Origin: Epiperipatus broadwayi
Lineage: Eukaryota; Onychophora; Udeonychophora; Euonychophora; Peripatidae
Direction: 5' to 3'
DNA: 64,000 nucleotides
Assembly: GCA_028023455.1 (NCBI GenBank)
Contig: JAQFVV010000017.1
Location: 4,808,098 to 4,872,097, forward strand
Translations under genes and position numbers: made by a program
Notes under the pieces: model-generated
What the model was told of the DNA's origin: nothing
Seen by the model: the letters and a program-made list of their open reading frames with translations, nothing else
The model's database searches: none
Part shown: positions 24,365-36,814 of the stretch, piece by piece
Numbering within the stretch: the first letter of the stretch is position 1
Layout of the letters: each line of letters begins with the position of its first letter

Positions 24365-24526
24365 AATGTATATATATATATATGCAGTCAAGTATATATA
24401 TAAAATTATGTATATAAATGTATGCTTTCAGATATATATATATATTTAAGTGTATATATTCAGCTATACATTCATAGTTTTTGTTTGATACATTTATAAT
24501 TGATATTACATCTATGGGCTTATAAA

Positions 24527-24568
<42 letters not shown>

Positions 24569-24570
24569 TC
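24365..24570. repeat. TA/CA microsatellite cluster
   Basis: Several TA tracts lie at 24365-24450. A CA run at about 24529-24549 passes directly into TA (24550-24568). Open frames over it are low complexity. Confidence 0.8.
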
Positions 24571-24667
24571 CAGATGATCAGTTTTCAAGCTTTTAATTTA
24601 TATATTAACTTGTCATATAATAATTAAGAATAGACATTTTAATAAAGTTTCTATAAAATATTAAATA

Positions 24668-24775
24668 AAAGGCATGTGGCTTCAGCTCCCAAGTGCAAGA
24701 ATCGATTGGGATTTCCCAATCCCAATTCAGAGCCTCTGCTTCTGCGCAATACCAAGCACAGTTATAAGGAGTGAA
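24668..24775. other. GC-richer island of unknown function
   Basis: About 100 bp stands out from its surroundings. It contains the small inverted pair GATTGGGA and TCCCAATC around 'tt', then 'gagcctctgcttctgcgcaa'. No frame, RNA or known repeat is recognised. Confidence 0.35.
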
Positions 24776-25084
24776 ATTTTATTTAATCATAAGTTGCTCA
24801 ATATTGTTTAAAGCTGATCAAAATTATATGTTAAATACACACGTATATTTATATGACATTCCCCTTCAGAAATGCCGTAATGCGTGCAATGATTAAAATA
24901 AATGAACATTTAGGACTTGGAAATATATTTTGGACTTTGAAGAAAAATGTTCCTACTGGCACTTAATATAAGTTGGAGAGGAAATCAAAATTTCACTCTT
25001 CAGTTTATATTATACCCGTAGATACATATATACACATGTAAACACATACTATTTAAATATAAGTACATTATATATACTTTTAAG

Positions 25085-25455
25085 CTAGATGTAATTAGAG
25101 GGGATTTGAAACCAAACTTTCAAGCTCCTTTTAATCATTCATTCCATCCTATACTGCCGGCACACACATCCACGTGAAAAAGATAAATGAACTCCAATAT
25201 ACATATTGTGTGCTGAATCAGCACTCATCAGTTGGTCTAGATCATCATCTCCCACACTTATAAACCAAGCACTGATTATATATATATATATATATTAATA
25301 TGAGGATGATAATCTGGTGGTCCGGCATGAAATACATATAATGGAGATATGTGGACATGTGTGTCGATTGTATAGAATGGAATGGATGACTAAAAGGAGC
25401 TTGAAAGTCTGGGTTTAAATCCCCTCTAATTAATGTAAATAAATGTATGCATATT
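25085..25455. repeat. Family C palindromic copy
   Basis: Minus-strand family C fills about 25090-25270, then plus-strand family C follows from about 25295 after a TA tract. Both arms include 'gaggggatttgaa' type ends. The minus ribozyme has an intact CTGATGA and stem II (GTGCT with AGCAC) but ACAA for GAAA. The plus ribozyme has lost its core. Confidence 0.7.
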
Positions 25456-26974
25456 AGTTTATAACAAACCACATATTCACATTTTATTTTATATTCCTAT
25501 ATGTATTTAATTCATTTCATGTTACTTGTCATATTACCATTGTCAACCATAATGATCCATTGCAAGAAAATGGTCTCTCTGAGTTTAATCTAGTTACTCT
25601 GATCTTTTTCTTCACATCACACTAATCAACTTCATAATTTCATCCATACAATTTATAGGTGAAGTCTTTCTAGGTTTTTTTACAATCTCTTGATCCACTT
25701 TAAGATTTCAAGAGTCCCTCTATTTTAATAACTTCTAGCAATATGTGCAGCCCAACTCCACTTCAGTCCCTTAATTTTTTCAATGATGTCAGTAATGCCT
25801 ATTTGTTCTCTCATTCATCTATTTCATTCTTGATTCTTTTTTGTTATTCCTAACATACAACTCTCTATACTTTGTTGAGTGGTCTGAAGTCTCTGTATTG
25901 CTCTTCTGTTAAGTAAGTCTTAAATCTATAAGAACTGCTAATACCCATTTATTAAAAATCTTTTTCAAACACATAGGTATATTTTCTTTTAATATTAATT
26001 TATTTATCCCAAAAGCACTCCAACCAGGTTTAATTTTATCCATTATGCTTCCATATATATTAATAATCTGACCAATTTATCATTATCAATCTATTTTTCT
26101 TTCCAGAAAATCCATTGAACATTATTATAGTCTTTTTAGTTTTTATTTTTAGTTCTATTTTCATTTAATAATTTTTGAAATATTTACTAAAACTCTGAAG
26201 CATTATTTGCAAAAACAACCACATTAACTACAAAATATAGATGGTTTAAATAATCTCCAAGTACTTTTACTTCCTTAGTTTCCCATTTTCATCCACAAAA
26301 TACAAAATTGCTGAAACAACTTGTAGATATATGGAGTGTGTTAATCTTCCTAGTGTAATCTAATCATCACTGTAGAAATGCTTATAGAATCAATTTTCTT
26401 TTCATAATATATAAATCCAATGCATAATAGCAACTCATATTCATTGGTCTTTTCTATAATTTCTCTCAATACCTGGATATGATCTGTTGTACGAAAATCT
26501 TAAATCCTGCTTGTACTTTTGGTTGGTTAAAATCCAAAGTTTGCTGTAGATTAGTTGTAATAATCTTGTTAAAAATTTGTATCGAACTGATAAAAGACTG
26601 ATAGGTCTATTTTTTAATATCTTTATTACCACCTTTTTGAGATATCAATATTACTATTGAATTTCTACCAATCATCTAGTATACCTTTGTCATTTGTTAT
26701 ATAACTTTGCCACCAGCTTTTTCTGTTTTTTTGCTACTTCTTTTAAGATATCCATTATAAATCTATCACTATCTAAAGTTTTTCCTTTTTTGTAGATGAA
26801 ATTGCCTGTCACCCTGCTTCATTTTAAATGCTAGATGTAATAATTGTAGAAGATTGTTCTTTATTGCTATGTAATTTCATGTCATCTTCTAGAAGTATAA
26901 TAACAAATCTTTCTTATTGCATTTCCAAATGTATATCTTATAATATTAAATCATTCATTCACTTTACTACTGTT

Positions 26975-27205
26975 ACACAATGCTTTATTTACCACCCTCT
27001 TTTACAGTTTTGATTGCCCCAACAATCTTCTTCAGAACTTTTATATCTCCTAACTTCAATTGCTAAATTTCAAATTTTTAAAATTTGAATGAATTTAGCC
27101 GTTCAAGTTAGGAGATATAAAAGTTCTGAAGAAGATTGCTGGGGCAATCAAAACTGTAAATTGTAAAGGAGGGTGATAAATAAAGCATTGTGTAACAGTG
27201 GGAAA
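26975..27205. repeat. Foldback element inside the LINE
   Basis: Two arms of about 85-100 bp are near-perfect inverse copies ('ttttgattgccccaacaatcttcttcagaac' and its inverse) around a short A/T centre. A related 'ctgaagaagactgcaggacaatc' block lies at 52170. Confidence 0.75.
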
Positions 27206-27584
27206 GTGCATGGATGATTTAGTATGATATGACATTTCATGTCATCTTTCTTTTTAATAATTCCATTTGTTCTTCTTATAGTAGAAATAAATTTCCTACA
27301 ATACCAAAATATTGTTTTACACTTTTGAAACTTTTATTCTCTTTTTAGCTCTTCTTGCTAATTCACAATTATATATTTTTTATATGTTTTTAACTTTTTC
27401 TTTCATACTACTTTATAAAATTCTAGATATTCAATCCTTCTTAATGCACCATTTTTATATATTTTAAATTCCTTTTTTTCTTCATAAATTGTCTTGTCTC
27501 AGTAGAAAATTTCCTGGTAGATTGTTTCTTATTCATCCCAGTTATTATTATTATTATTATTATTTTGCAGTTGTTAATAGTGTA

Positions 27585-28085
27585 CCAGTATCGTCACATG
27601 ATCACCATTTCCTATGCTTACACAAGCTGTTAGAAGAGTTTTTTATTGCTAATAACAGCTTGTGTAAGCATAGAAAATGGTGATCATGTGATGTCTTGTT
27701 GGTTTTATATCATTCCTGATTATGGGATGATGTTAATGGTGTTTTTTGATAAACCAAGGATTCCAAAATTTATAGATGCTGAATTGAGTTCAAATCTATA
27801 TGATTATACAAGCAAATGAGCTTGGATTTAAAATGTTAATGTGTTTTTATCTCAAGCTCACAGCTTTATAGTTAACTAAATAGGTAAAAGGTAGTTACTG
27901 GAGAGTTGCATTAGATCCTTAGATATAGATGTAGTGCTCTCAGGCCCAAAGCTTCTCACTGATGAAAACCACAAGCTAGAAACTAGTCTGGGACATTAAA
28001 TAAGAAGGCACTAGCTGGGGATTTTATGCCAAACTTTCCTGCATTCATTGATTACTAAATCTTCCACTGGGTAGCACCTAGTATC
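27585..28085 (+). mobile_element. Family A element with short 5' inversion
   Basis: The terminal motif 'cacatgatcaccatttcctatgcttacac' appears first inverted (27595-27635), then direct (27655-27695), and then a full-length plus-strand unit follows. The hammerhead lies at 27953. Its ends are not clear enough to call a target duplication; 'agtatc' occurs on both sides. Confidence 0.65.
27953..27997 (+). ncRNA. Hammerhead-like ribozyme, family A
   Basis: CTGATGA at 27959-27965, GAAAC and GTC are kept, and stem I TTCTCA can pair partly with TGGGAC. Stem II (AAAC with GCTA) is poor. Activity is doubtful. Confidence 0.5.
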
Positions 28086-28930
28086 AGTATTTTCTTATTG
28101 ATTTCAGACAAATCTGTGCCATTTTCAAAACCTCTTAATATTTTAAAATGATTTGCAAATTCTAATTTAAAATTTAGTGAATGTTTCTGAAGGTAGGGAA
28201 TATCCACTGTGAATATTGTTTTTCTTAAATATTTTTGTCTTTTTAGTCTTGCTTTAACACAAATCTTACATCTTCTAATTGGTGATCACTTCCTGTGTTT
28301 AATCTACAAAGAAGATTAGAATCTTGAAATATATACTTTCTGATAGTCAAAATATAATCCAATTCTTCTGTTTACTTTCATTTGCATGCTTCTGTATTAA
28401 TTTCTGCGTATCATTTTTTTTTCAATACCATTTTTCTCAGAGAAGAATTCATAATATATAGGGGGGTTTTTTCTGCAAACTCCACAATCCTGTATCCTTT
28501 CTCATTTCTATTATCATAACCAAATTTTCCTATGACACTTTTATCTTTTAGTCATTTTCAAATTCTAGCATTAAATGATCCCATGTTAATTTTAAAATGT
28601 TGTTTGGCCTGATCAAAAGATTTTATATCCATATAAAAATTCTTTATTTCTTCATCACAATGAGAACTTTTTGGGACATGGACCTGAATTATATGCATTT
28701 GATGTCTTCCACTGATTTGAATAACTAAGCTTCTTATTCTGTTTGACACACCATCAAATGTAAATGTCTTCTTCCATTTTTTATTTATAATAAATTTTCC
28801 CCCACTTGTGTTTCCGACATGTGTGCCTTTGTGGTAAAGTACATGTCCACTTTTTAAATTAGTTGTCTTTTCATTTTTTCTTCTAACTTCAGTACATATA
28901 CCAAAAAAGAATGTTTAGAAATAAAGAAAT

Positions 28931-29560
28931 GCCCAGTGTTTTTGTAAGGGGGGAGGGGTGTATTTACATATGTAGGAAGATTCAACAAAGTATAAACAAT
29001 TAGTTTTGCCTATCATCAATCAATAATTGTTTATGAATACAGAATTCTATCTTCAATAAGATAGTAAGTTATACTCATGCTTCAAATATGGCTAAGACAT
29101 TTATAAATAATGTTTGTGTACATCTTCTTTAATATCCCAAAGCTACTAGATTTCTGTTTCTCTATCCATTTAATAGATTGGCTTGTATGCTTGCATGCAT
29201 CTTCTTTAATATCCCAATGCCCCTAGATTTCTGTTTCTCTATCCATTTAATATATTTACCTGGAAATTAGATGTTTTTGTATGCTGTTTGAATAAGCTTG
29301 TCTCATTTACATCATTTCTTTTTCTTGATAATTCTTAAGACAAGCAGTATATTTGGAACTCTGAATATTAATTATAGATTTTTTTTTATAAAAAGGCAGT
29401 TTAATAGTATTTTAAAAAGTGATGTTTATCTGTTTTGAATGCTACATATTTTGAATCAATAATATATTTCAATAAAAATGGTGTACTGCATTATCATAAG
29501 AGTTGGAGGGTGGAGAAGGTTGAAGCATGTCCATTAAGGTTTGGAGATTTGCTATGTTAA
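28931..29560. other. Unassigned stretch with a 77-bp tandem duplication
   Basis: 'catcttctttaatatcccaa' starts at 29121 and again at 29198, so a 77-bp unit is repeated almost twice. No gene seen. Confidence 0.5.
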
Positions 29561-29564
29561 TATA

Positions 29565-29960
29565 CACTCAGCACTAACTGTATACGTGTGTGGGAGATGA
29601 TGATCTGGACAATTGATGAGTCGTGGTTCAGCATGAAATATGTATATTGGAGATCATTTATCTTTTTCACATCACATGATAACCATCTAGGTGCAATGCT
29701 CTCAGATCCAAGGCTCCTCACTGACTAAGGCCACAAGCCAGAAACTAGTCTGGGGATATTGGATGAGTATGCACTAGATGGGGATTTTATGCACAAGCCT
29801 TCTGGCTTTCATTGATTACTCTGATTTGTACTGAGTGGCAATATATATAGCGAGGTTTGCCTGTTTTAATCTTTTGCATGTGTATGGGGTCATGTGTATT
29901 GGTTGTATAGTTATAGGGAGCTTGAAATTCTGAGTTCAAGTCTCTTCAATTACATTAAGT
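29565..29960 (+). repeat. Family C copy split by a family A insertion
   Basis: Family C text runs to 'catttatctttttca' and resumes at 'ttttgcatgtgtatgggg' after 29868. Its ribozyme (near 29608-29650) has core ATTGATGA and a disturbed stem II, but GAAATATGTATATTGG is kept. Confidence 0.7.
29660..29878 (+). mobile_element. Family A insertion nested in family C
   Basis: ATCTTTTTCA (29660-29669) and ATCTTTTGCA (29869-29878) flank a 5'-truncated family A copy, a target duplication with one mismatch. The hammerhead core is CTGACTA and is dead. Confidence 0.75.
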
Positions 29961-30615
29961 TTAATATAGACAATATACTTTTATTTGAATATTACATAAT
30001 AATACCAGAAAGAACTTTATCGATGATTATCTTCATTGGAATTTGGATAAGGTAAAAATTATTCACCAGATTAAATGATTTATATACCTTGGCTTTTAGC
30101 TTTAGAGCACTTAAAAATACTGAGTATGGTTTAAATATCTTAGAATTCATAAGATTTGCATTGGAAATCATAAATGCCTGAGTTCAAAGCTTATAATTGC
30201 ATATAAAATAAAATGTTAAATGATATTAGAAATAAGATTTTTAACTTAAAACAGTATGGAGATATTTCCCCCAACCTCTGCATTAGGACATTGTGATGAT
30301 ATGCTGTTTCTTTCTTGGCAATCTTAATTTCAAAATATTAATGTTAATTAACTCTAATTAACAATTTAAAAAATCTGTTCAATTGAAATAAATAATTTTT
30401 ATTTAAAATGCCAATTTCGCAAACAAAAACATTGGTCAAATAAATAAAAATCAGTTTTTTATTTTCTATTCTTTTTCCTTTTTATAGATTTTCTCTTAAG
30501 CTCAAGTGTATGTGGGCATAAAAATATTCTTAAAAAAATCTCTCTCTTTAAAATAAAAACTGTAAAAAAAAATACTATAAATACATCATGGTAATAATTG
30601 TTATATTAATTGTAA
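29961..30615. other. A+T-rich stretch with no recognised feature
   Basis: No gene or repeat can be defined. Confidence 0.45.
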
Positions 30616-30619
30616 ATTT

Positions 30620-31080
30620 CTCCTCAACCCTCAGATTGTTGGTTAGCATAGTTCTTCAACTTTCTCTCTCATACCAAATCTATAAGTCTATTTTCACTTA
30701 ACTACATTTAAATATTCCATCCTACGTCTTCTTATGATGTCCTTCTCACCATTATTCCTTCCAACAAGAATGGGCATCATTTGGAATACATTGTCAAATG
30801 ACCAATTGCATTGTGTCTTATTTGAGCAATGACCCCTAGAGTATCTCTACCTTCTCCGACCAAATCTAGCATTTCATTTTTTATTCTAGCTATCCAAGGT
30901 ACTTCAACGTTTGGTACTAATACCACAACTCAAAGATTCTTAATTTATTTTTGTTTTGTTGGTATTGTTTTTAAACAACCATAAATCTATAACCTAAGAT
31001 CAGTTTCCGATTGCCACTTAATGCCTCCATAGCTAAATAACGTTTTCTTTAAAGCTGAAACATGATATATACTTGTCAGT
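30620..31080 (-). pseudogene. LINE C-terminal relic
   Basis: On the minus strand 30930-30800 reads PWIARIKNEMLDLVGEGRD followed by a decayed IRHNAIGH. This matches the PWTARVTNEEVL...RRxxWIGH tail found behind the reverse transcriptase in RTE/CR1-like LINEs. A G-rich block like EGIMVRR follows. Frameshifts and stops interrupt it. Confidence 0.65.
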
Positions 31081-31875
31081 AGTTTTGCTTGTGTTCTGAG
31101 ATATCTGATCTGTCTTCTGACAGATTAAGGTGAAACTAGATAAATAAATTAAACCAGGAACTTTTATAAGCGTAGCATAAATAAAAGCATTTAATTATTT
31201 AAGTTATAGTTATATATTATATTTCAAATGATGCTTTTTTTAAAAAAGAGAGAGAAATAAAAGTTGATATATCACTAGTCAAACAACTTATGCTTCTCTC
31301 AACTCCCCACCCAATATGTAAATTATCATTAAATATTGATTATTAATTAATGCATTCTTCAAACAATTCTGTTAATAAAAACTGTACATAAAAAATAAAA
31401 TGTGAAATAGTTTGATGCTTTTTTAAAAATAATAAAAAAATCTTCCCAATTATCACCTGAGTATAATTATAGCCTATGGTTGAAGGCCGCGGGCACACTA
31501 GAAAGAAGTATCAGAAGCAACTGTCTGGAAAAAAACTGGTAATTACTTTTTTGTTTTGATACTATTTTAAAACCAGCTGAGACACTTGGAGGTGATGCGA
31601 GAATTGCTTTTCAATGTGGATAAAATTTGTTGGAAGCCTATCATTATTTTTCAAGAAAAATTAACACCTGAAAACTGATCAGAAAATATCAAACACAGTG
31701 ACTAGGCCATTTTATTTAAAATATGTTTTAAATATTAATATAACTCAATCACACAATGTGTGTGTTTGCATATAAAAGTTGTATATATATATAAAACAAA
31801 TTTTTATTTTTAAAGATAATTCTGAAAATGACCACAAGATATTTTTTTGAATTACCAGCTAATGAAAATTATAGT
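31081..31875. other. A+T-rich stretch with no recognised feature
   Basis: No gene or repeat can be defined. Confidence 0.45.
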
Positions 31876-31877
31876 TA

Positions 31878-32070
31878 AAACAGGCAAAACTTTCCATACA
31901 GTAGCGCCACTCAGCGCAAAACAGAGTAATCAATGGATGCCAGAAGGTTAGTGCATAAAATCCCTATGTTTTGCCTACTCATCCAATATCCCCAGACTAG
32001 TTTCTAGCTTATGGCTTTCATCAGTGACTAGTCTGGGAATACTGGATGAGTATGCCCTGATTGAATAGAT
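31878..32070. repeat. Family A copy ending in a tight palindrome
   Basis: A minus-strand copy runs to its ribozyme (core at 32018-32024), then after two bases the sequence turns to plus strand with 'actagtctgggaatactggatgag'. The inverted join falls within the hammerhead. Confidence 0.7.
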
Positions 32071-32149
32071 AGCATTTTTCTGATGACTGATAAACTTTAC
32101 TTTCCATTGTATGATTAATTACATTGTGTTTTGTACATTTGCAGAGAGG

Positions 32150-32262
32150 TAACAAGGTTTTTTTTTTCATATGTCATAGCATCGGCCGGGACGCGAACCC
32201 ATAACAGTCTGCAACCAACTACTTGCTTGCAAGGCGGCTGCGATGACCTCTCGGCTAACAAG
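32150..32262 (-). repeat. tRNA-derived SINE
   Basis: On the minus strand: A-box region 'TTAGCCGAGAGGTCATCGC', an anticodon-arm-like 'CCGCCTTGCAAGC', B-box 'GGGTTCGCGTCCCGGC', 'GATGCTATGACATATG' and oligo-A. The length is about 100 bp. TAACAAG at both ends (32150, 32256) may be the target duplication, though part may belong to the SINE. The tRNA source is not certain. Confidence 0.85.
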
Positions 32263-33403
32263 TTAATAAATTTGATAATAAATACATTTGCCATCTAAAA
32301 TAACATCTGCACTTATTTGATGGTTTTGATCTAATCTTAGTATCTATTTATAACAAAAAAAATTCGAGTTTAAATTGCTCCCTCTTCCTCCATGTTGCCT
32401 AGGTTAAGGAATTTAAATAATAGTGATCACAATGGGAAACATAACATTTTTTTTAATTTAGATTAGAGAATCAATTGTTTATAAAAAAAATTTTTACCTA
32501 AATAATTTTTCTTGAAACCAATCCAATATTTTATTTTTAAAATAGTAGAATTCAATTTCATAAATCAAAAAACTAACATATTAACATTTCAAAAAAATTA
32601 CATGTTGAGAGGTTTATTATGGTCAACTAAGCTGTGTATTACCTGTATTTGCCTTCAGAAACTGTTTCAGAGTATTCCTTATTTCGAGAGTCAATCAGAG
32701 GGGGGAGGAGCAGGAGGGGCACAATATTATGGGCCTCAACCTGGCAACTTAATATGTTTAACAAAAATATAGGAGAAGGCAAAGTGATATCACGACTCAT
32801 AGAATGACCTTAATTTTACAATTAAATTCCCCAAAAAAATATTGGATAAAAACTTTTTCAAACAGGCATATCATGAATCAAAAATGAAGCTAGTTTAGAG
32901 ATGAGGTGCCAATTTGATGACTCTGCAATGAAAGCCACTGCAGTGGTTGGCAACTGGAAGAACTAATAGTCTCAGCCCCCTGTCAGTCAGTTCTGTACTG
33001 ACAGTGTTTTACAATACTAATAGTGCTAGAGTGAATCAACCCTATCCAAGTGCTATCTGGATTTGATCTGATTGTTTGTTTCTGAAACTTGTAGCTAACT
33101 GATCTGGAGTCCTGTTTTTGGCCCTGTAAGTAAAAACTCTCATTTCTTCTCTCTCTCTCTCTCCCACCACATTTTTATTTTAAATTTTGAAGGACCTCTA
33201 AAATACTAGTTGCCCCCAGCCTCGCATTTTCTCTGAAAGGTCCTGCTTATTTCTATATTACCATGATAAAAAAAAGATTTTTTTTTTTTTCTAACATGCA
33301 ATGATTAAAGTGATCAATAAATACATCACCCTCTATGTATAATATCTGGCCATCTGAATGAAATGAACGATAAAATTGGTAAACAGACTACCATACACTA
33401 TTT
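32263..33403. other. Unassigned stretch with a GC-richer patch
   Basis: About 32930-33130 is less A+T-rich and ends at a good donor-like GTAAGT (33126). This might be an untranslated exon, but no acceptor, start or protein supports a gene. A short TC run lies at 33150-33163. Confidence 0.3.
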
Positions 33404-33630
33404 AAATAAATAATAAACCACTAAACATCACATGATCACCGTTTTTATGTCAGATCCAAAGCTTTTCACTGATGAAAATCACAAGCTTGAAACTAGCGTG
33501 GGGTTATCGGATGAGAAGGCACTAGATATGGATTTTATGCACAAACCTTCCTGCTTTCATGGATTACTCTGGCTTGCACTGAATGGTGCTACTGTATGGA
33601 GAGTTTTGCCTCTGCGTAAATAAATAATAA
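33404..33630 (+). mobile_element. Family A insertion with 13-bp target-site duplication
   Basis: AAATAAATAATAA occurs at 33404-33416 and 33618-33630. The copy keeps CTGATGA (33469-33475) and GAAAC with stem II strand GCTT, but the triplet is GCG, so the essential U is lost and it cannot cleave. Confidence 0.82.
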
Positions 33631-34588
33631 TAATAATTGCAATTTCTTTTCAAATTTATAATAATATAATTATCAGTATATATAAATAATATAATATAAA
33701 AATACAATTAATAAAATTGCTATTATGTGTTTGAAATAAGATATACAAATTGTATTTATATAAAGTATTACAACAAAATAATGAACGTTATAGATTTAGT
33801 GTCATTTGGAAATAAAAATATTATTATGGTGATATGGCAGAAACTGCCAATCATGGAGTGACGTTTTTGGCCCGATGACGTATATATTGGCTTAATAATG
33901 GAATCTGACGTTGTACAGACAAGTAAATAAATATTAAATTTATCAAGTATTTCATTAGTTAGTAGCATAATATAATTAATTTTTTGTTTTGAAACTGAAT
34001 TTAAAAGAGCTATTTTCTTTATCTCCTAAAATTAAAAAAATCATTATGAATTCAGTATTTTTAGAAAACCGAGGGTATAAACAAGAGCGGTGCGTTGATA
34101 TTTTTAACTTTCTAAAAAAGCCACAATTTAAAAAAAAAAAAAAAAAAAGTATATATTTAATGGATTAAATAAAATACAACTAACATTATAAATATATTTT
34201 TAAGCATTAAATAACTGTTTGTCAGGAGGAATGAATAGAATAATTACTCACTATGACATATCACTACATCACTTAAAAATCGTGACATTAATCTCCAAAG
34301 ATAACATATGGATCAGATGAACGATTATAACATTCGTTCTGCCAGAACTCTTATTAAGCTTGTAACAACCCACTTTTAAAAACAACGTGAAAAATAGTAA
34401 AAATATATCTTAAAATAAAAAATGATCTTATTTTTAGCTGTATTGTAGTTATTTTAATAAAAATAAATAAATATTATATATGTACATGTCCTTCTGCTTA
34501 AAGTGAAATTTATTATACGTAGAATTTCTTGCAGAAAAAAATTTGAATATATTTAAGGCATACACATATATATACATTGACATTATAG

Positions 34589-34763
34589 ATCCCTATGTGT
34601 GCTTGTTTATTAATGGACTATGGGAGAAACCTAAATTTGTCAAAAATACAAGAAAAATTGTGGTCGCACTTTTGACTGAGATTCAAGGAAATTTTATTGC
34701 CACTCAACTGCTAATATTCCTTTGTAAAAGTCACTTACCTGGCACTAAACTTAATTCGCAAAG
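34589..34763 (+). other. Candidate internal exon
   Basis: A frame open from 34543 to 34767 holds PYVCLFINGLWEKPKFVKN and VVALLTEIQGNFIATQLLIF, with varied residues unlike the A/T-driven frames nearby. It is bounded by a possible acceptor (TTATAG before 34589) and a good donor (AAGGTAACT at 34761). I do not recognise a domain. It could be a lone exon of a gene with very long introns, or chance. Confidence 0.22.
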
Positions 34764-35662
34764 GTAACTAACTAATAAACGTTTAAAAATTATTAAGATA
34801 AACCTTAAAGTATTTAAATGATTATTAACTAAAGAGAGATTTCTTTTAGGAATGGATTAACGGTATATTGCATGAAATATTCACCCTTAATCTAACCATT
34901 TTATGAATCTTACTCATCTAACAAAATAATGTAAAGAATATATCATTCATCAGAAAATCAAAATAAGTACGTGCCTGAACCAAGTTTGAAACCCATCCAA
35001 TCAGAATGTTACCACAGATGTAATTAATACTATAACTAATTATTAAAAGCTCGTAATGTATACATACCACGTAAATAAATATCAACAAATATTTAATAAA
35101 TAAAATTATATTTTATTGTAAAACATCTGTTTAAAATAATTAAGTAAAAAGGATATATTACATGAGGAATTCATTATTTCTGAAAAGGAAGAAAACTAAA
35201 GTTTATACATTAACTGATGACCAAAAGAATAATATAAAAAAATGTTAAAGAATGGTGTTTATTCCTTTAAAAAAATGAATGAATTAAATTAGGATTTGGT
35301 GACTATCAGAAGCATAATTGTTAAGGTAGGACTGAGTTTAATCCCCTTTTATATAACCATAAAGAAAAAGCATGGCAACTATTATGCTATTAATATTAAT
35401 TATGAGGCAAGAACTATTAATATGTTTCTTTCATGCTTTTCAAATTCAAAGCTTATCAAACATTTAATAACTTTTAAAAATAATTTCATATGATAAAAAA
35501 TGTATGCATGAATGTTTGCATAAATATACATGTTCATCTTTGGATATAATGATAATAATGATAAATGAGAATATTATAAAGATGTATAATACTTATATAA
35601 ATACATAAAAGCAGTCAGCATTCAAATAATACCAATTGCAAAAGCAATTACCAGTCTCAATC

Positions 35663-35676
35663 TGTTGTCAAGGCAA
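35663..35676 (+). promoter_or_regulatory. X-box-like motif
   Basis: GTTGTCAAGGCAAC is a near-palindrome of RFX type, preceded by 'ctcaatct' as at the 57774 site (inverse orientation). An adjoining hairpin (AAGGTGGA and TCCACCTT) lies at 35693-35710. Confidence 0.25.
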
Positions 35677-36049
35677 CCTCCTTTTAACAATAAAGGTGGA
35701 AATCCACCTTTATCTAAGTCTAATATTTATATTCAGTCTAATATTTATATTCAATTGTATTTCATGTATAGTCCATTTATTTTTATTAAATCTTAGCTGG
35801 ATTTTATATAATTGCTTGCCATCATAAACAAGAACACAATAAATAACACACAATATTTGAAATATCAAAGGAGCATAAAAATATACATTACCCCAAAGAC
35901 TGCTAATGAATTGATCTAAATTCATATTTAAAGTACTAATGAAGACATGAGCAGCATAACATGCTTTAAAGCTACAGTGCAATAATATATAAGTACAACA
36001 ATATACTAAAAGAACATACACCCCCATGACCCATAAATCAAGTACTTAT

Positions 36050-36375
36050 ATTTCAAATGAGGGGTCAGATTGACCTTAGGTCAGGACAAGAATCTCAGCC
36101 TCAGGGTGGCCTTTGAGCATTCCATCATCAGATTTTCAATTGGATTGATGGTTGAAAAGTTGGAGTGTGGAGTAGATTGAAGGCTGTCCATTAAAGTATG
36201 AGGATTGGCTATCTTAATATATATCTGAGCACTTATAGCATATATGTGTAGAGATGGTAATCTGGACCAACTGATGATTGCTGGTTTAGCATGAAATACG
36301 TATATTGGTGATTATTTATCTTTTCAACATACATGTGTTCAAGTGTATCAGTGTTATGAGATAGTATGGAGAGTG
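36050..36375 (+). repeat. Family C retrozyme-like unit, well preserved
   Basis: Almost identical to 60950-61240. It runs from 'gacaagaatctcagcctcagggtggcc' through the ribozyme to 'atgagatagtatggagag'. It carries the clearest family C hammerhead (36266-36309). Confidence 0.8.
36266..36309 (+). ncRNA. Hammerhead ribozyme, family C
   Basis: Stem I ACCAA (36266-36270) pairs with TTGGT (36305-36309). CTGATGA is 36271-36277. Stem II TTGCT with AGCAT around GGTTT has four pairs above a U-U base (G-U in other copies). GAA 36293-36295 and A15.1 follow. Stem III is ATA with TAT, or two pairs with an ACGT loop. The triplet is AUA, with cleavage after 36304. All invariant core bases are present. Confidence 0.8.
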
Positions 36376-36814
36376 CCTAACCCTACTAAAATGGCAAACA
36401 AATTTAAACACATCTAATGATAAATATCATTCAAATGTAAATAACTTTCGATGATTCACACTTCATCAATTAGAGTGCATAAAGACTTAGTTTTCAACTA
36501 TCTTTAGATTTGATTATCAATTCACTATAATAATAAGATTGATATGTATTTTAATAAAAAAATTTAAATACTAAGATTTTTTAACATACTCTCACATACC
36601 TCTAACTACTTCCTCTATACAATAATTTGATTTTTAAAACCCAAAAATCAAATAATTAATAGACAATCTTTAAGATAATGAAATACTAATAATTAAAAAT
36701 ATAAGACTGCCTGTCTACCTATTCTCAACATTCAAAAATGTGATTAATGGTTTATTTCTTTTCCACTGAGAAAAAGAATGCATAGAACAGAATTCATTAA
36801 ATAATATATGAAAT
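36376..36814. other. A+T-rich stretch with no recognised feature
   Basis: No gene or repeat can be defined. Confidence 0.45.

Larger units (their letters stand above)
25549..28930 (-). pseudogene. RTE-like LINE, decayed and interrupted
   Basis: On the minus strand the order is endonuclease, reverse transcriptase, C-terminal tail. The endonuclease part (28749-28558) reads IRSLVIQISGRHQMHIIQVH and then a clear GSFNARI near the end, which is the GDFNAKIG motif of apurinic-type LINE endonucleases. The reverse transcriptase part (26632-26441) has NRPISLLSVRYKFLTRLLQ, matching the YRPISLLS block of RTE-like enzymes. The tail to 25549 matches the relic at 4.47-4.96 kb. Stop codons and frameshifts are common, a palindrome sits at about 26975-27205, and a family A element at about 27585-28085 splits it. 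It is inactive. Confidence 0.75.
33631..36040. other. Unassigned A+T-rich stretch
   Basis: Apart from the candidate exon at 34589 and the X-box-like motif at 35663, I see no feature. Confidence 0.4.

Noticed and set aside
35710-36027. 105-residue minus-strand frame with hydrophobic runs
   Set aside because: Start and composition look like chance in A+T-rich DNA; no domain or splice support.
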